The notes: generated from the letters alone by a model not told the origin. A stretch of 40,863 bases of DNA from Planctomycetota bacterium (GCA_021413735.1 JAIOPV010000033.1:1-40863); one strand, 5' to 3'; positions 1 to 8,247 are shown, counted from the stretch's first letter. A program made the numbers and translations.

Positions 1-57
1 CTCGACGGCGATCTGGAGGCGAAGTACCAGCAGGCGATGAAGCAAGCCGACCTGTAA
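1..57 (+). CDS. C-terminal fragment of an unidentified protein
   Basis: An open frame enters from the left edge and ends at the TAA at 55-57. The 18 visible residues (LDGDLEAKYQQAMKQADL) look like the end of an alpha-helical protein. No family can be assigned from so little sequence. It lies inside the integrative element whose integrase is at 3285-4430 and is in the same orientation as the small genes that follow. Confidence 0.5.
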   Translation, partial: LDGDLEAKYQQAMKQADL

Positions 58-165
58 CGCGAACAAGTTGGTTGGACGGCGAGACGGCGGCACTGCCCCG
101 CAAGAGTGAGCCGCCGAGTTCCACGGCGGCAATGAATCTCACCGACCCTGAACCCGGAGGACATC

Positions 166-582
166 ATGAAGAACCCGAACGCGGTCATGGTTCGCTACAT
201 CGGAGCAGATCACGCAAGGCGGTTTGTGCTGCAACGGGCCGACTACCGCTTCTGGACCGGGAGCGAGTGGGACAAACGGCTCGACTGTGCCAAGGTCTTC
301 AACGATCACCGCTCGGCACAGAAGGCGTGTGCGGCCATCCAGTACCAGCAGTACAAGGGCAAGCCGGCGCGGACCTTCAAGGTCGAGATGGCCATCACCC
401 TGGTCGCCGACGAGGTCGAAACCATCAACCTGGGTGTGCTGGCGAGTTACCTCTCCTACGCGATGAGGATCGACATGGAGAACTCGGTACACGGCGACGG
501 CCCGGTGGCGGGCAGCTTCGTCCAGGCACGGTTGCGGCTCAAAACCCTGGAAGAGACGCGGCGTTACCGGAGGAGGTTCTGA
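166..582 (+). CDS. Hypothetical protein, 138 aa, mobile-element cargo
   Basis: The 138-residue product starts at an ATG preceded by a purine-rich stretch (CCGGAGGACATC). I do not recognise a family. The sequence is plausible as a soluble alpha/beta protein: an N-terminal beta-rich part (VMVRYIGADHARRFVLQRADYR), a middle with many Lys and Arg, and a helical C-terminus ending in RRYRRRF. There is no signal peptide or membrane segment. Position in the element suggests an accessory function, but nothing in the sequence says which. A hairpin at 604-630 follows the stop. Confidence 0.55.
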   Translation: MKNPNAVMVRYIGADHARRFVLQRADYRFWTGSEWDKRLDCAKVFNDHRSAQKACAAIQYQQYKGKPARTFKVEMAITLVADEVETINLGVLASYLSYAMRIDMENSVHGDGPVAGSFVQARLRLKTLEETRRYRRRF

Positions 583-603
583 TGAGCTAGTCGAGGAAGA
601 ACG

Positions 604-630
604 TGGCGGGGGCATCTTCTGACCCCGCCA
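604..630 (+). terminator. Hairpin downstream of the 138-aa gene
   Basis: TGGCGGGG (604-611) pairs perfectly with CCCCGCCA (623-630) around an 11-nt loop, 22 bases past the stop of the preceding gene. There is no T-run after it, so it is a terminator-like stem rather than a textbook intrinsic terminator. Confidence 0.45.
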
Positions 631-764
631 TCCCGCCGTAAGCCAGTTGTAAAGCAGCGGTGAAGGTGGCGACAACCGTAATCAGAACCAGCGGCGTTCA
701 TTTCGATTCCCTTCGAGAAGTCATGCGGTTCATCACCGTCACCGAACCTTTCATCAGCATGTCA

Positions 765-1011
765 GATCCAGCCAGATCCACTTGCATACCAATCTGGAAC
801 GCCGGTAATGCGGACATCCTTGGTTAGCAGCACGTTGCGCGGACGAGCCACAGGGATACAGGATTACAGAATTCGGCTCCTGGCCGTTCTGGAAACAAGA
901 ACCAGCGGAGGACGTTCCGCGTTTGGGATTCTCAACCGATGGCCAGCATGATGGGCCGCGACACTGGTGCCTTCTTGTTTCCAGATGCCGCATCCATCGT
1001 CTGGCTGGATC
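765..1011. repeat. Nested inverted repeats in the 583-1103 gene-free stretch
   Basis: The stretch 583-1103 carries no credible gene. It holds two nested inverted repeats: an outer 12-bp pair, GATCCAGCCAGA at 765-776 with its complement at 1000-1011, and an inner 13-bp pair, CTGGAAACAAGAA at 889-901 with its complement at 972-984. The region could fold as one long arm. It might be a relic of a small inverted-repeat element, a non-coding RNA, or a protein-binding region such as a transfer or replication origin. The sequence alone does not decide among these. Confidence 0.4.
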
Positions 1012-1103
1012 GTTCTTCACACCCCCACAGTTGAATCTGACTAGAATCTGTTGGCATTCCGAAAAGTCATTCGGAGCCGGCTACATAGCCGCAGGAGGTA
1101 ATC

Positions 1104-1331
1104 ATGAACCAATACAGTCTCGGCGAAGCCGCACAAGTCCTGGGCCGTTCGTACAGCCAGTGCTGGCACGTCTACGCCTACGGCAAGCTTCGGTGGCCGC
1201 GCCGCGTAGGCCGGACCTTCGTGCTTGACAGCGACGACCTTGCAGCCCTTCAGGCGTTCTTCAAGATCGAACGAAAGGATGACGACCGTGAGCCAGTCTC
1301 AACTGCTGATCGACGTGTTTCGCGCCTTTGA
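1104..1331 (+). CDS. Small helix-turn-helix (excisionase/MerR-like) protein
   Basis: A 75-residue protein preceded by a strong ribosome binding site (AGGAGG, 1095-1100). Residues 4-50 (SLGEAAQVLGRSYSQCWHVYAYGKL... FVLDSDDLAAL) follow the pattern of the HTH_17/excisionase family: a first helix starting with the A-A-x-x-L signature, a recognition helix, a short wing and a closing helix that begins with an acidic residue. Such proteins act as recombination directionality factors or small regulators in integrative elements. The C-terminal 20 residues overlap the start of the next gene (1279) and look unstructured. Function is inferred from fold and context only. Confidence 0.6.
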   Translation: MNQYSLGEAAQVLGRSYSQCWHVYAYGKLRWPRRVGRTFVLDSDDLAALQAFFKIERKDDDREPVSTADRRVSRL

Positions 1332-1558
1332 GAAGCGTGAACAACGTCTGAAGGTGAAGCCGAAGTCGAACGCCATGCGAATGACGTTCGGCAAATACAT
1401 CGGCCAGCCCCTGGACCAGATTCCAAGGGTATCTCCGATGGGTTGTCGGGAATGTGCCGAGCCTTGAACCAACCCTTGCGGACGCCATCGACAAGGCCAT
1501 CAAAGGAGAAGCCATTCCCGAGGACGTTGTGACCAGCGACCGCGAAGAACTGTTGTGA
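1279..1558 (+). pseudogene. DUF3820-family gene with a frameshift
   Basis: From the ATG at 1279 (or GTG at 1288, better spaced from AAAGGA), frame 1 encodes MTFGKYIGQPLDQIP, the hallmark of DUF3820 proteins. The conserved continuation, GYLRWVVGNVPSLEPTL followed by ADAIDKAIKGEAIPEDVV, lies in the +1 frame from base 1424 to the TGA at 1556-1558. The two halves join at the run CCAAGGG (1423-1429); frame 1 itself stops at 1467. One extra or two missing bases would explain the break. DUF3820 proteins are small and of unknown mechanism, often in phage and mobile elements. The copy is probably inactive unless the base call is wrong; no classical slippery heptamer is present. Confidence 0.7.
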
Positions 1559-1651
1559 ACGGTGAAGTTCTTGTCAGGACGATGAGGGCCAACCATGAGC
1601 TTGAAGGGAGGGGCGCGGTCATGACACCGCGTTCCCTCGGTAATCTCAACC

Positions 1652-2698
1652 ATGCAGGTAGCATCTCCATCATTGCCGAAGAATGCTTGCGTTCGCCATG
1701 ATTACATGGCGTACCACGGCAAGTACGACCATGATCGAGATCAATACAAGCATTCCTGTGGCGAACTGCAATGTCCGCGCCACGGTCGAGGAGCATGTCG
1801 TCAGCGTTACCATGAGAAGAAGAAGGCTCTGCACCCGGCTTGGGGCTTCACAACCGTCATCCTGTTCTTCAACTACAAGCCGACTTCACGAAAGATCAGC
1901 CAGCTACGGCCTGTCATCCGCAAGCACATCAAAGGCTGGGATCGTGACGCGAAGATCTGCATGGTCCTGCACCCCAAGAAGAAGTGCTGGCATCTAAATA
2001 TCGGTATCCAATCGAAGTGGATCTTCAGGATGAGGAACCGGCACTGGTGGAGCGAGTACGTCGAGGAACACGTTGTTGGATACTGGGATGGCAAGAAGCA
2101 CTGTCGCCCCAGAGGTAGACCCCGAGTGGCCGACTTCGACAGGATGGTCAAGCAACTCGAAACCGAAGTTCAGCATTTATGCGCCAACTCGGCGATTAAA
2201 AGACGCCGCTCGCCCCGCCTTGAGGCAGGTGAGTTCAGAAACCAGCCAGAACAGTGGCTGTGGTACGTCTTGAGGTGCAAGTCGGGCTGGAAAAAGGTCG
2301 AAAAGCTGCCTCGACGCATGGGATACCGGCTGACCTCGGGCTTTGTGGTGCGGCGGAAAAAGCCGGCGACATCATCGACCAGCCCCAGTTGCCCTGCGGA
2401 GTCTCGTTCTTCGAGGGATGTGGCCGGCTGTCTTCTGATCCTGTCGATGGCGTGGTTGATTGCACGGAGGCCACTGTCTCCTTCTTCCGACCGGGGCTGG
2501 TGTTTCTGCTGCCCGGAATGCTTGGTCGCCACACTGCCACCGCCTCTCTTGCGTCCAAAGGCCCGGTCACCTCCTCGGTCCTTGCCCCATCGCCCGACTG
2601 TGACGGCAGCAACGTGGGACATTCTGCGTGAAAGGTGCGGCAATTCCGTCGCGTCTCGGCATCCGCACGCACCGAGGTGTTTTGGAGCGATCTCATAA
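1652..2698 (+). CDS. Hypothetical Cys/His-rich basic protein; C-terminal part doubtful
   Basis: An open frame of 348 codons inside the element. Residues 1-230 look protein-like: many Lys, Arg, Trp and His, a possible metal-binding cluster (SCGELQCPRHGRGAC) near residues 35-50, a hydrophobic strand (FTTVILFFNY), and CWHLNIGIQSKW near residue 112. The composition would suit a nucleic-acid-binding protein, possibly a Rep relative, but I cannot place it in a family and the HUH motif is not convincing. After about residue 235 the composition turns Ser/Pro/Arg-rich, as out-of-frame GC-rich DNA does, so a frameshift near 2360 or a spurious tail is likely. No good ribosome binding site precedes 1652. 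Confidence 0.35.
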   Translation: MQVASPSLPKNACVRHDYMAYHGKYDHDRDQYKHSCGELQCPRHGRGACRQRYHEKKKALHPAWGFTTVILFFNYKPTSRKISQLRPVIRKHIKGWDRDAKICMVLHPKKKCWHLNIGIQSKWIFRMRNRHWWSEYVEEHVVGYWDGKKHCRPRGRPRVADFDRMVKQLETEVQHLCANSAIKRRRSPRLEAGEFRNQPEQWLWYVLRCKSGWKKVEKLPRRMGYRLTSGFVVRRKKPATSSTSPSCPAESRSSRDVAGCLLILSMAWLIARRPLSPSSDRGWCFCCPECLVATLPPPLLRPKARSPPRSLPHRPTVTAATWDILRERCGNSVASRHPHAPRCFGAIS

Positions 2699-2759
2699 TC
2701 CGCTCAAGTTTACAAGTCGCGGGTATTTGCCTAACGTGACTGTGAAGGAGAGCAAGATC

Positions 2760-3311
2760 ATGCAACTGAACACCAACCGCCTCAACAGGCTGTTGTCCTT
2801 CGAGGACATCGTGGAGAAGTACGGCGGACCTCCCAAGGTCTGGGAGAGTCTCCGACCTTACCTGCCTGTTTGGCAAAACCATGAAGGGCAGCCAATCTAC
2901 CTTGAATCGCAGGTGGATGACTTCCTTCGCGCACTTCAGCATCGCTGGTCAGTCCCAACCGCCACGACTGCGGTCGCGACGGTCGCCGAGCAGCCGGTCA
3001 CGGAAGAGTTCCTGACTATCGCGGAGGCTCAGGAACGATTCCTTGGCGGGAAGAGGTCGAGGGGATGGTGGTATAAGAAGGCGAAGTCTGGCAAACTGAT
3101 CGCTCACGATGCCGGCGGGTCGATCCTCCTCAAGACTACCGACATCGTTCGCTTCATCGACGCGATGCAGCACGAACACGAACCAGAGGAGTTGCCGCCG
3201 CTGACCCGGCCAGAAGATGTGACGGCGTCTCAGACCGCACCACCGGCGAAGCCTTCCAAGCTTCGAGGTGCAGCCGATCAGCGTTCAGGCATGAAGTTCT
3301 TCAGGAAGTGA
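2760..3311 (+). CDS. Excisionase-like DNA-binding protein with two helix-turn-helix segments
   Basis: The ATG at 2760 is preceded by AAGGAGAGC, giving 183 residues; an in-frame upstream extension to 2628 is open but lacks a ribosome binding site and conserved character. Residues 9-60 (LLSFEDIVEKYGGPPKVW... IYLESQVDDFL) and about 83-140 (EEFLTIAEAQERF... GWWYKKAKSGKL... DIVRFID) both have the helix-turn-helix-wing-helix layout of excisionase/HTH_17 domains. The C-terminus is Pro/Ala-rich and ends in basic MKFFRK. The gene converges on the integrase and overlaps its 3' end by 27 bp, a common int/xis layout. A role as recombination directionality factor is inferred. Confidence 0.6.
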   Translation: MQLNTNRLNRLLSFEDIVEKYGGPPKVWESLRPYLPVWQNHEGQPIYLESQVDDFLRALQHRWSVPTATTAVATVAEQPVTEEFLTIAEAQERFLGGKRSRGWWYKKAKSGKLIAHDAGGSILLKTTDIVRFIDAMQHEHEPEELPPLTRPEDVTASQTAPPAKPSKLRGAADQRSGMKFFRK

Positions 3312-4430
3312 ACCACGGTCCTTCATGACCTTGGTCATGATCGCGCGGACGCGATCCTTGTCCACCATTAGGTGGCCGTAGTGGCGCTCGATCATCGTAA
3401 CCGACGTGCCGATCAGGTCGGCCAGAACCTTGATCGAGCCAGCGTTGAGAAGCCAGTCGGTCGCGAAGGTGTGGCGAAAGCCGTAGGCGGTGGGGGCCGG
3501 CGTGATCTTCAGCTTCTTGGCGTACCATCGCAGGTTCACGGACATCGCCTCAGTCACCCACTTCGTCTTCCGTTTTGTTCGGAAGATCCGGCCTTCGGGG
3601 TAGCGGGCGATCCTCTCCTCGACCATTTCAGCCAGCCCGTCCGACAAGAAGATCACACGGTCCTTCCCCGTCCTCCGCGCGTTCTTCCAGACGAAGTCGT
3701 TCGGCCCAGGATCGCCGGGGTAGATGACACACTTGTCGGCCCTGTGGTAGTAGCGGGCCTCGACGTGGTATGCCTCCGAAGGGCGACAGCCCGTCTCGTA
3801 CAAGAATCGCAAGAGATCGGCGAACCCCTGATTCGACGCACCGACGAAGTCCATCAACTTCTTACAGGTCGCAGGTGGGATGTACGCCTCCTGGCCTCGG
3901 CTCCGCTTCTTGCCCCTGATCTGCACCGCCTTCGTATTCTCCAGGCAGTGCCGCGAAATCAGCCCCTGCCCCTTGGCCCAGTTCAACGCCGTCACAAGTG
4001 TCCGCAGGGCGATCCCCTGATAGGTCGGTTTCCACTTTACTGTCCTGTTCTTGGAGTCGATCCTGGGTTTCGCTTTCAGAGCGAGCCAATCGGTGATGTG
4101 GATGGGCTTCAGATCCCCGATGTGGCAGTCTCCGAATGCTTCCACAGCGGATGTGCAGGTGTCGAGCAGGATTTTCAACGACCGCTCCTGGCCGTTCCGT
4201 TCGAGGTGCTGGCCGTACAGGTCAACGATGAGCCGGACGGTGTTTCCCTGGTCGGCCACGTCCGCGACGCTGACGGCCATCAGTTCACGGAACTTGTCCA
4301 GGGCTGCAAGGTAGGTCGGCCCAGTCGGCCCATCGTCCGGCCCTTTGACCAAAGGGATCTGCCGCCCTTCAAAGTGGGTGAAGTATGCCTCTCGGCTCTT
4401 GTAGTACCGCACGGATGCTCGTCGTCCCAT
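3285..4430 (-). CDS. Tyrosine site-specific integrase
   Basis: A 381-residue phage-type integrase catalysing integration and excision of the element. The start at 4430 (MGRRASVRYYKSREAY) has GGAG 8 nt upstream; the frame stays open to a TTG at 4559 inside the attachment repeat, but that extension is unlikely to be translated. The N-terminal half is the arm- and core-binding region. In the catalytic domain TGCRPSEA gives Arg216, TGKDR gives Lys256, YGFRHTFATDW gives Arg319, and MIERHYGHL gives the nucleophile Tyr351. The first His of the HxxR box is Tyr and the later His is replaced in GTSVTMIE, a variant common in this branch. Its 5' end lies 114 bp from the duplicated mnmE tail, so the attachment site is the mnmE 3' end. 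Confidence 0.92.
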   Translation of the reverse strand: MGRRASVRYYKSREAYFTHFEGRQIPLVKGPDDGPTGPTYLAALDKFRELMAVSVADVADQGNTVRLIVDLYGQHLERNGQERSLKILLDTCTSAVEAFGDCHIGDLKPIHITDWLALKAKPRIDSKNRTVKWKPTYQGIALRTLVTALNWAKGQGLISRHCLENTKAVQIRGKKRSRGQEAYIPPATCKKLMDFVGASNQGFADLLRFLYETGCRPSEAYHVEARYYHRADKCVIYPGDPGPNDFVWKNARRTGKDRVIFLSDGLAEMVEERIARYPEGRIFRTKRKTKWVTEAMSVNLRWYAKKLKITPAPTAYGFRHTFATDWLLNAGSIKVLADLIGTSVTMIERHYGHLMVDKDRVRAIMTKVMKDRGSLPEELHA

Positions 4431-4543
4431 CGCCGTGTCTCCAGGCCAACTTCCCCTTGCTCCCAGAGTCAGTATAGGCATTCCGTGCGTATTCCGTGCG
4501 TGACCTTCCCCAGAAACCATGAAAAATGCCGAAAAACACGGCT

Positions 4544-4586
4544 CTATTTGCCGATGCAAAAGCGGTTACTTGCCGATGCAGAAGCG
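4544..4586 (-). repeat. Tandem duplicate of the mnmE tail: attachment-site core
   Basis: Read on the minus strand, 4586-4566 is the authentic mnmE end and 4564-4544 is a second 21-bp copy one base further on. The two agree at 18 of 21 positions and both read Arg-Phe-Cys-Ile-Gly-Lys-stop. The three differences are third-position C/T and A/G changes and TAA versus TAG. An 18-bp core at the end of trmE/mnmE is the known SGI1 target. This is therefore very likely the element's attachment site, here doubled. Confidence 0.75.
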
Positions 4587-5924
4587 CGAGAAGATTCGGT
4601 CCAGCAAGTCGTTCGTGTAGATCACGCCCGTGACTTCCCCCAACTGATCGAGTGCCGCCCGAAGCGCCGCCGCTGCCAACTCTGGCGGATCGTCGGACGC
4701 GACGTGTTCTCGCGCAGCCCGCAGGTGATCGGTACACGTCGCGATGTGGTGCCGGCAGCGACTTTGGCTCGGTGCGAGTGCTGGCCTCGCAAGCGAAACC
4801 ACACGCTCGGCGAGTTCACGGCGAAGTGCGTCGGTGCCTCCGGGGACGGAACACGGAATCGCCTGAACCGTCGAGCTTACGCCCCGACGCTCCCCAAGAT
4901 CACACTTCGTTCGCACAGGGACCACATCGGCACCGGTTGCCGCCAGTCGGTTCGCATCAGCAGAGTTGAAGTCGCCGCGTTCGTCGCACCACAGAATCAC
5001 GTCGGCCCGCGAAGTTGCATCGCGACCGAGCCGTTGTGCCTGCTCTTCGATCGTGTCGGTCGAATCCTGCCAGCCGGCCGTGTCGAGCAACTCGACGTTC
5101 ACGCCGGCAAGCTCGAACTGTTTCGTCAGGTAGTCGCGTGTCGTGCCCGGAATCGGACTCACCAGAGCAGTGCCGCCAGTCAACGCATTGAACAGGCTAC
5201 TCTTCCCAGCGTTCGGCAACCCCACGAGACTGATACGCACCGGTCGCCCCGAAACCGTGCGATCATCGAGTTGACGCAGCAACGCAACAAGCTGATTCAC
5301 CGCTGCGTCGATGCGTGCGAGCGTTTCCGATTCGCCAACGAAGTGAATGTCTTCGTCGGCGAAGTCGAGGGCCGCTTCGAGGTCCGCGAGCAGATTCAGT
5401 AGATCATCGCGAAGAACCGAGAGCGGTTGCGAAACGCCACCGGCAAGCTGTGTGAGTGCCGTCCGAAGTTCGGCATCGGTGCCGGCCTCGATGACAGCGT
5501 GAACGGCCTCGGCACGCGGCAAATCCTTCTTCCCGGCGAGGAATGCCCGCAATGTGAACTCGCCTGCTTGTGCTGATCGCGCTCCGGCGTTTAGCAGATC
5601 CGCAACGAGTCGTTCGACGAGCGGTGGCGAGCCAATGGTGTGGATTTCGGCGAGATCCTGACCCGTGTAGGAACGCGGCCCAGGGAAGAAGTACAGCGTC
5701 GCCGGCAGCGGTGAATGCACACCCGAAAGCCGCAGCGAACCGGGGGATGCGTAGCCGCGACGCGGAGAGGAGCGCGAGTCCGCGAGAAACATGCTGTCGA
5801 TGACCGTTCGGGTGTTTGGTCCGCTGATGCGCACGATGGCCCGCGCACCCGCTCCGGGTGCCGACGACACCGCAACAATGGTGTCCTCGGGATGTGGGCC
5901 CGCGCTCGATGCCGTGAGGGTCAC
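4566..5924 (-). CDS. mnmE: tRNA uridine-5-carboxymethylaminomethyl modification GTPase MnmE (TrmE)
   Basis: MnmE with MnmG modifies the wobble uridine of certain tRNAs in the cytoplasm, using methylenetetrahydrofolate. The N-terminal domain (DTIVAVSSAPGAGARAIVRISGP) is the folate-binding fold. A G domain is inserted in the helical region: GLPNAGKSSLFNAL (G1), PGTTRDY (G2), DTAGW (G3) and TKCD in place of NKxD (G4). The C-terminus is FCIGK, whose Cys is conserved. The GTG at 5924 overlaps the TGA of the upstream gene (GTGA), so translational coupling is likely and the product is 452 aa, the usual length. An ATG at 5960 lies inside the upstream gene. mnmG is not adjacent. The gene's 3' end is the integration target. 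Confidence 0.93.
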   Translation of the reverse strand: MTLTASSAGPHPEDTIVAVSSAPGAGARAIVRISGPNTRTVIDSMFLADSRSSPRRGYASPGSLRLSGVHSPLPATLYFFPGPRSYTGQDLAEIHTIGSPPLVERLVADLLNAGARSAQAGEFTLRAFLAGKKDLPRAEAVHAVIEAGTDAELRTALTQLAGGVSQPLSVLRDDLLNLLADLEAALDFADEDIHFVGESETLARIDAAVNQLVALLRQLDDRTVSGRPVRISLVGLPNAGKSSLFNALTGGTALVSPIPGTTRDYLTKQFELAGVNVELLDTAGWQDSTDTIEEQAQRLGRDATSRADVILWCDERGDFNSADANRLAATGADVVPVRTKCDLGERRGVSSTVQAIPCSVPGGTDALRRELAERVVSLARPALAPSQSRCRHHIATCTDHLRAAREHVASDDPPELAAAALRAALDQLGEVTGVIYTNDLLDRIFSRFCIGK

Positions 5925-6498
5925 ATGTCCAGCAAGAATGTGAAGTAGAACGGAAGCCACGCCAGACCCGCAAGGGCCAGCACAAGTGCGATGGAACGGT
6001 TGAGTTGACCTGTCCGCGAGATCTCACCCTCACCGAACGTCGCGTTCATGTAAAGATACAAAGCATACCCCGCGACCGGCGGAATCATCAGACCGAGAAT
6101 CGAGGTGAGAACCGCTCGTCTGGCGTATTCATCGCGTTCCGATTTGGGCGGATCAGGCTCCGCAGCCGCCGATGGCGAGATCGGTTCCGGCCGCTCCTCT
6201 CCTTCATCGGGTATCGCGGCCTGCGCTTGAGCCGCCAAATCTTCCGGCGTCACCTTCACGCCAAGTCCTTCGCCGTGTTCCCCGAACTTATTCTCCAGCA
6301 CCGCGATCGCCTTATCCGCGTCTCATCCCAGACCTGCACCTTGATGCCACCGATCGCATTGGAAAGCAACCAATCCATCGATACGAGGCTCGCATCGGCT
6401 ACGGTCGCCTGAATTCCAGCTTCATCGAGAGCGTTTTTCGCCAGGTGCGCCGGCGTCGGCTGGTCGAAGGTCGCGATTGTGACGAGTCGTTTGCCCAC
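5921..6498 (-). pseudogene. DUF2007-domain membrane protein, split by a frameshift
   Basis: From a GTG at 6498 the first frame encodes a DUF2007 (putative signal-transducing) domain: KRLVTIATFDQPTPAHLAKN, then LDEAGIQATVADAS and IKVQVWDE. It then loses sense near 6322. The expected continuation (DADKAIAVLENKFGEHGEG) is in another frame that runs to the TGA at 5921-5923. That part has an acidic linker, then two membrane segments (VLTSILGLMIPPVAGYALYLY and IALVLALAGLAWLPFYFTFLL). Restoring one base between 6320 and 6325 gives a single protein of about 192 residues. It is either a recent pseudogene or an error; both halves look well conserved. The C-terminal half is coupled to mnmE. Confidence 0.72.
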
Positions 6499-6577
6499 GG
6501 TATCCCCGTTCTTCCTGTTGTCGTTCTCAGTACACCGACAATACCCGAATGAGTGTGGTTCGCAAAGGAGCTGCTGA

Positions 6578-8095
6578 ATGACCGCTGCCGACGCTTATGC
6601 CGAACTGATCCGCCGAAGCAAAGAACTCGGCGTCCTGAACTCCTGCGCCGCCGTGCTGAGTTGGGATCAGCACACCTACATGCCCGCACGCGGAGCAGGT
6701 CTGCGCGGCGAACAAATGGCATTCCTCGCGTCGCTGTCGCATCAGAAGTTCACCGACCCCAAGATCGGCGAGTTGCTGGCCGCCGTCGAAGGCTCCGACT
6801 TGGTGAAGGAACCGGACGCCGATGCCTCTGCCAACGTCCGCGAACTTCGTCGAGCTTACGATCGCGCCACGAAGATTCCGGCGTCGCTCGTCGATGAATT
6901 GGCCCGCGTTACCACGGCCGCTCAGCAAGCATGGGAGCAGGCGAAGAAAGCGAATCAGTTCGCCACGTTCCGACCGCACCTCGAACGCATCGTCGAACTG
7001 AAGCGCCAGGAAGCCGATGCCGTCGGCTTCAAGGATCACCGCTACAACGCGCTCATTGAGGAATACGAGCCCGGCACCACCGTTGTCGAACTGAAGGAGC
7101 TGTTCGCCGGACTCACCAAGCGACTCGTGCCGTTGATTCAGAAGGTCGCGGATAGCCCGAAGAAGCCTGATCGCACCATTCTCGAACGCGACTTCCCGGT
7201 CGAACGGCAGAAGATCTTCGCGGAATCGGCTGCGGTCGCGCTCGGCTTCAACTTCGCAGCCGGTCGGCTCGACACGACTTCTCACCCGTTCTGTTCGGGG
7301 TTCGGGCCAGGCGATTGCCGCATCACGACACGCTACAATCCGCGGTTTTTCCCGGAGGCATTCTTCGGAGTGATGCACGAAACCGGGCACGCACTTTACG
7401 AACAGAACCTGCCAGCCGAGCACTTCGGAACGCCGCTCGGTGTCGCATGTTCATTCGGCATTCACGAGTCGCAATCGCGACTGTGGGAGAACCAAGTCGG
7501 ACGCAGCCGGCCGTTCTGGGATCATTTCTTCCCGCGACTTCGACAGACGTTCCCGGCGCTCGCGGATGTGAGCTTGGAGGCATTCTACTTCGCCGTCAAC
7601 GACGTGAAACCGTCGCTCATCCGAGTCGAGGCAGACGAGGCAACCTACAACCTTCACATCGCGTTACGCTTTGAATTGGAGCTGGCGTTACTGTCGGGGG
7701 ATTTGGCAGTTGTCGATCTTCCGGGCGCATGGAACGAGCGTTTCGCTGCTCTGTTCGGGCTGGCGGTGCCCGACGACGCTCGCGGATGTTTGCAAGACAT
7801 CCATTGGAGTTTCGGTGGTTTGGGCTACTTTCCCACGTACACTCTGGGCAACCTGTACGCTGCTCAGTTCATGGTCGCGGTGAAAAGTGATCTCGGAGCA
7901 GAATCGCTCACGGAGGACATGCGGCGGGGCGACTTCGGGCGACTGAAAGACTGGCTGGTTAATAACATCCATCGAAACGGACAGCGATATCGGGCCGGAG
8001 AATTATGCCGACGAGCGACTGGAAATCCGCTCTCCCCGGAATCTTTCCTTCTGTACCTGAATGAAAAAAATTCCGAACTGCGGGGTGTGTGCTAG
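6578..8095 (+). CDS. M32-family metallocarboxypeptidase (carboxypeptidase Taq type)
   Basis: A zinc or cobalt carboxypeptidase that trims C-terminal residues from peptides in the cytoplasm; 505 residues is the family length. The metal site is HETGH at residues 267-271, with the second-shell motif HESQSRLWE about 30 residues later. Other M32 signatures are HPFCSGFGPGDCRITTRY ahead of the metal site and GLGYFPTYTLGNLYAAQ near the C-terminus. The ATG follows AAAGGAG at good spacing. There is no signal peptide. It is transcribed divergently from the DUF2007 gene, with 79 bp between the starts. All key residues are present and the gene looks intact. Confidence 0.93.
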   Translation: MTAADAYAELIRRSKELGVLNSCAAVLSWDQHTYMPARGAGLRGEQMAFLASLSHQKFTDPKIGELLAAVEGSDLVKEPDADASANVRELRRAYDRATKIPASLVDELARVTTAAQQAWEQAKKANQFATFRPHLERIVELKRQEADAVGFKDHRYNALIEEYEPGTTVVELKELFAGLTKRLVPLIQKVADSPKKPDRTILERDFPVERQKIFAESAAVALGFNFAAGRLDTTSHPFCSGFGPGDCRITTRYNPRFFPEAFFGVMHETGHALYEQNLPAEHFGTPLGVACSFGIHESQSRLWENQVGRSRPFWDHFFPRLRQTFPALADVSLEAFYFAVNDVKPSLIRVEADEATYNLHIALRFELELALLSGDLAVVDLPGAWNERFAALFGLAVPDDARGCLQDIHWSFGGLGYFPTYTLGNLYAAQFMVAVKSDLGAESLTEDMRRGDFGRLKDWLVNNIHRNGQRYRAGELCRRATGNPLSPESFLLYLNEKNSELRGVC

Positions 8096-8247
8096 GTTAT
8101 AATGCCAGTTATTGCGTCGTTGCGGAATTTGACGCCGGCATCTCCGGCGAGTTGCGAGTCGATTTCCACCACCGGCCACAGGTGAGCGGCGCCACTGGCA
8201 TAGGATGTGCAAAGCCCACGGCGGGAGGTGTTCGCCCCGCCAGCCCC

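Larger units (their letters stand above)
1..4565. mobile_element. Integrative element (one end) inserted at the mnmE 3' end
   Basis: The stretch from the left edge to the mnmE stop contains only element-type genes: small unknown proteins, two helix-turn-helix proteins, a broken DUF3820 gene and a tyrosine integrase next to a target-site-like repeat. The integrase sits at the chromosomal junction. No second copy of the mnmE tail was seen between 1 and 4540, so the far attachment site lies beyond the left edge. No conjugation or virulence gene is visible in this part. Confidence 0.75.

Noticed and set aside
139-675. Minus-strand open frame of 178 codons
   Set aside because: It covers the 138-aa plus-strand gene in antisense and has an Arg/Pro/Ser-rich shadow composition.
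1423-1429. Programmed +1 frameshift
   Set aside because: CCAAGGG is not a recognised slippery site and no stimulatory structure is obvious; DUF3820 genes are normally single-frame.
2235-2942. Minus-strand open frame of 235 codons
   Set aside because: Lies across the end of the doubtful 1652 gene and the start of the excisionase-like gene; no motif, no start signal.
3372-5402. Long open frame (676 codons) on the plus strand opposite the integrase and mnmE
   Set aside because: It is antisense to two clear genes and its composition (Arg, Val, Gly, low Lys) is that of an off-frame reading of GC-rich coding DNA; no family resemblance and no ribosome binding site.
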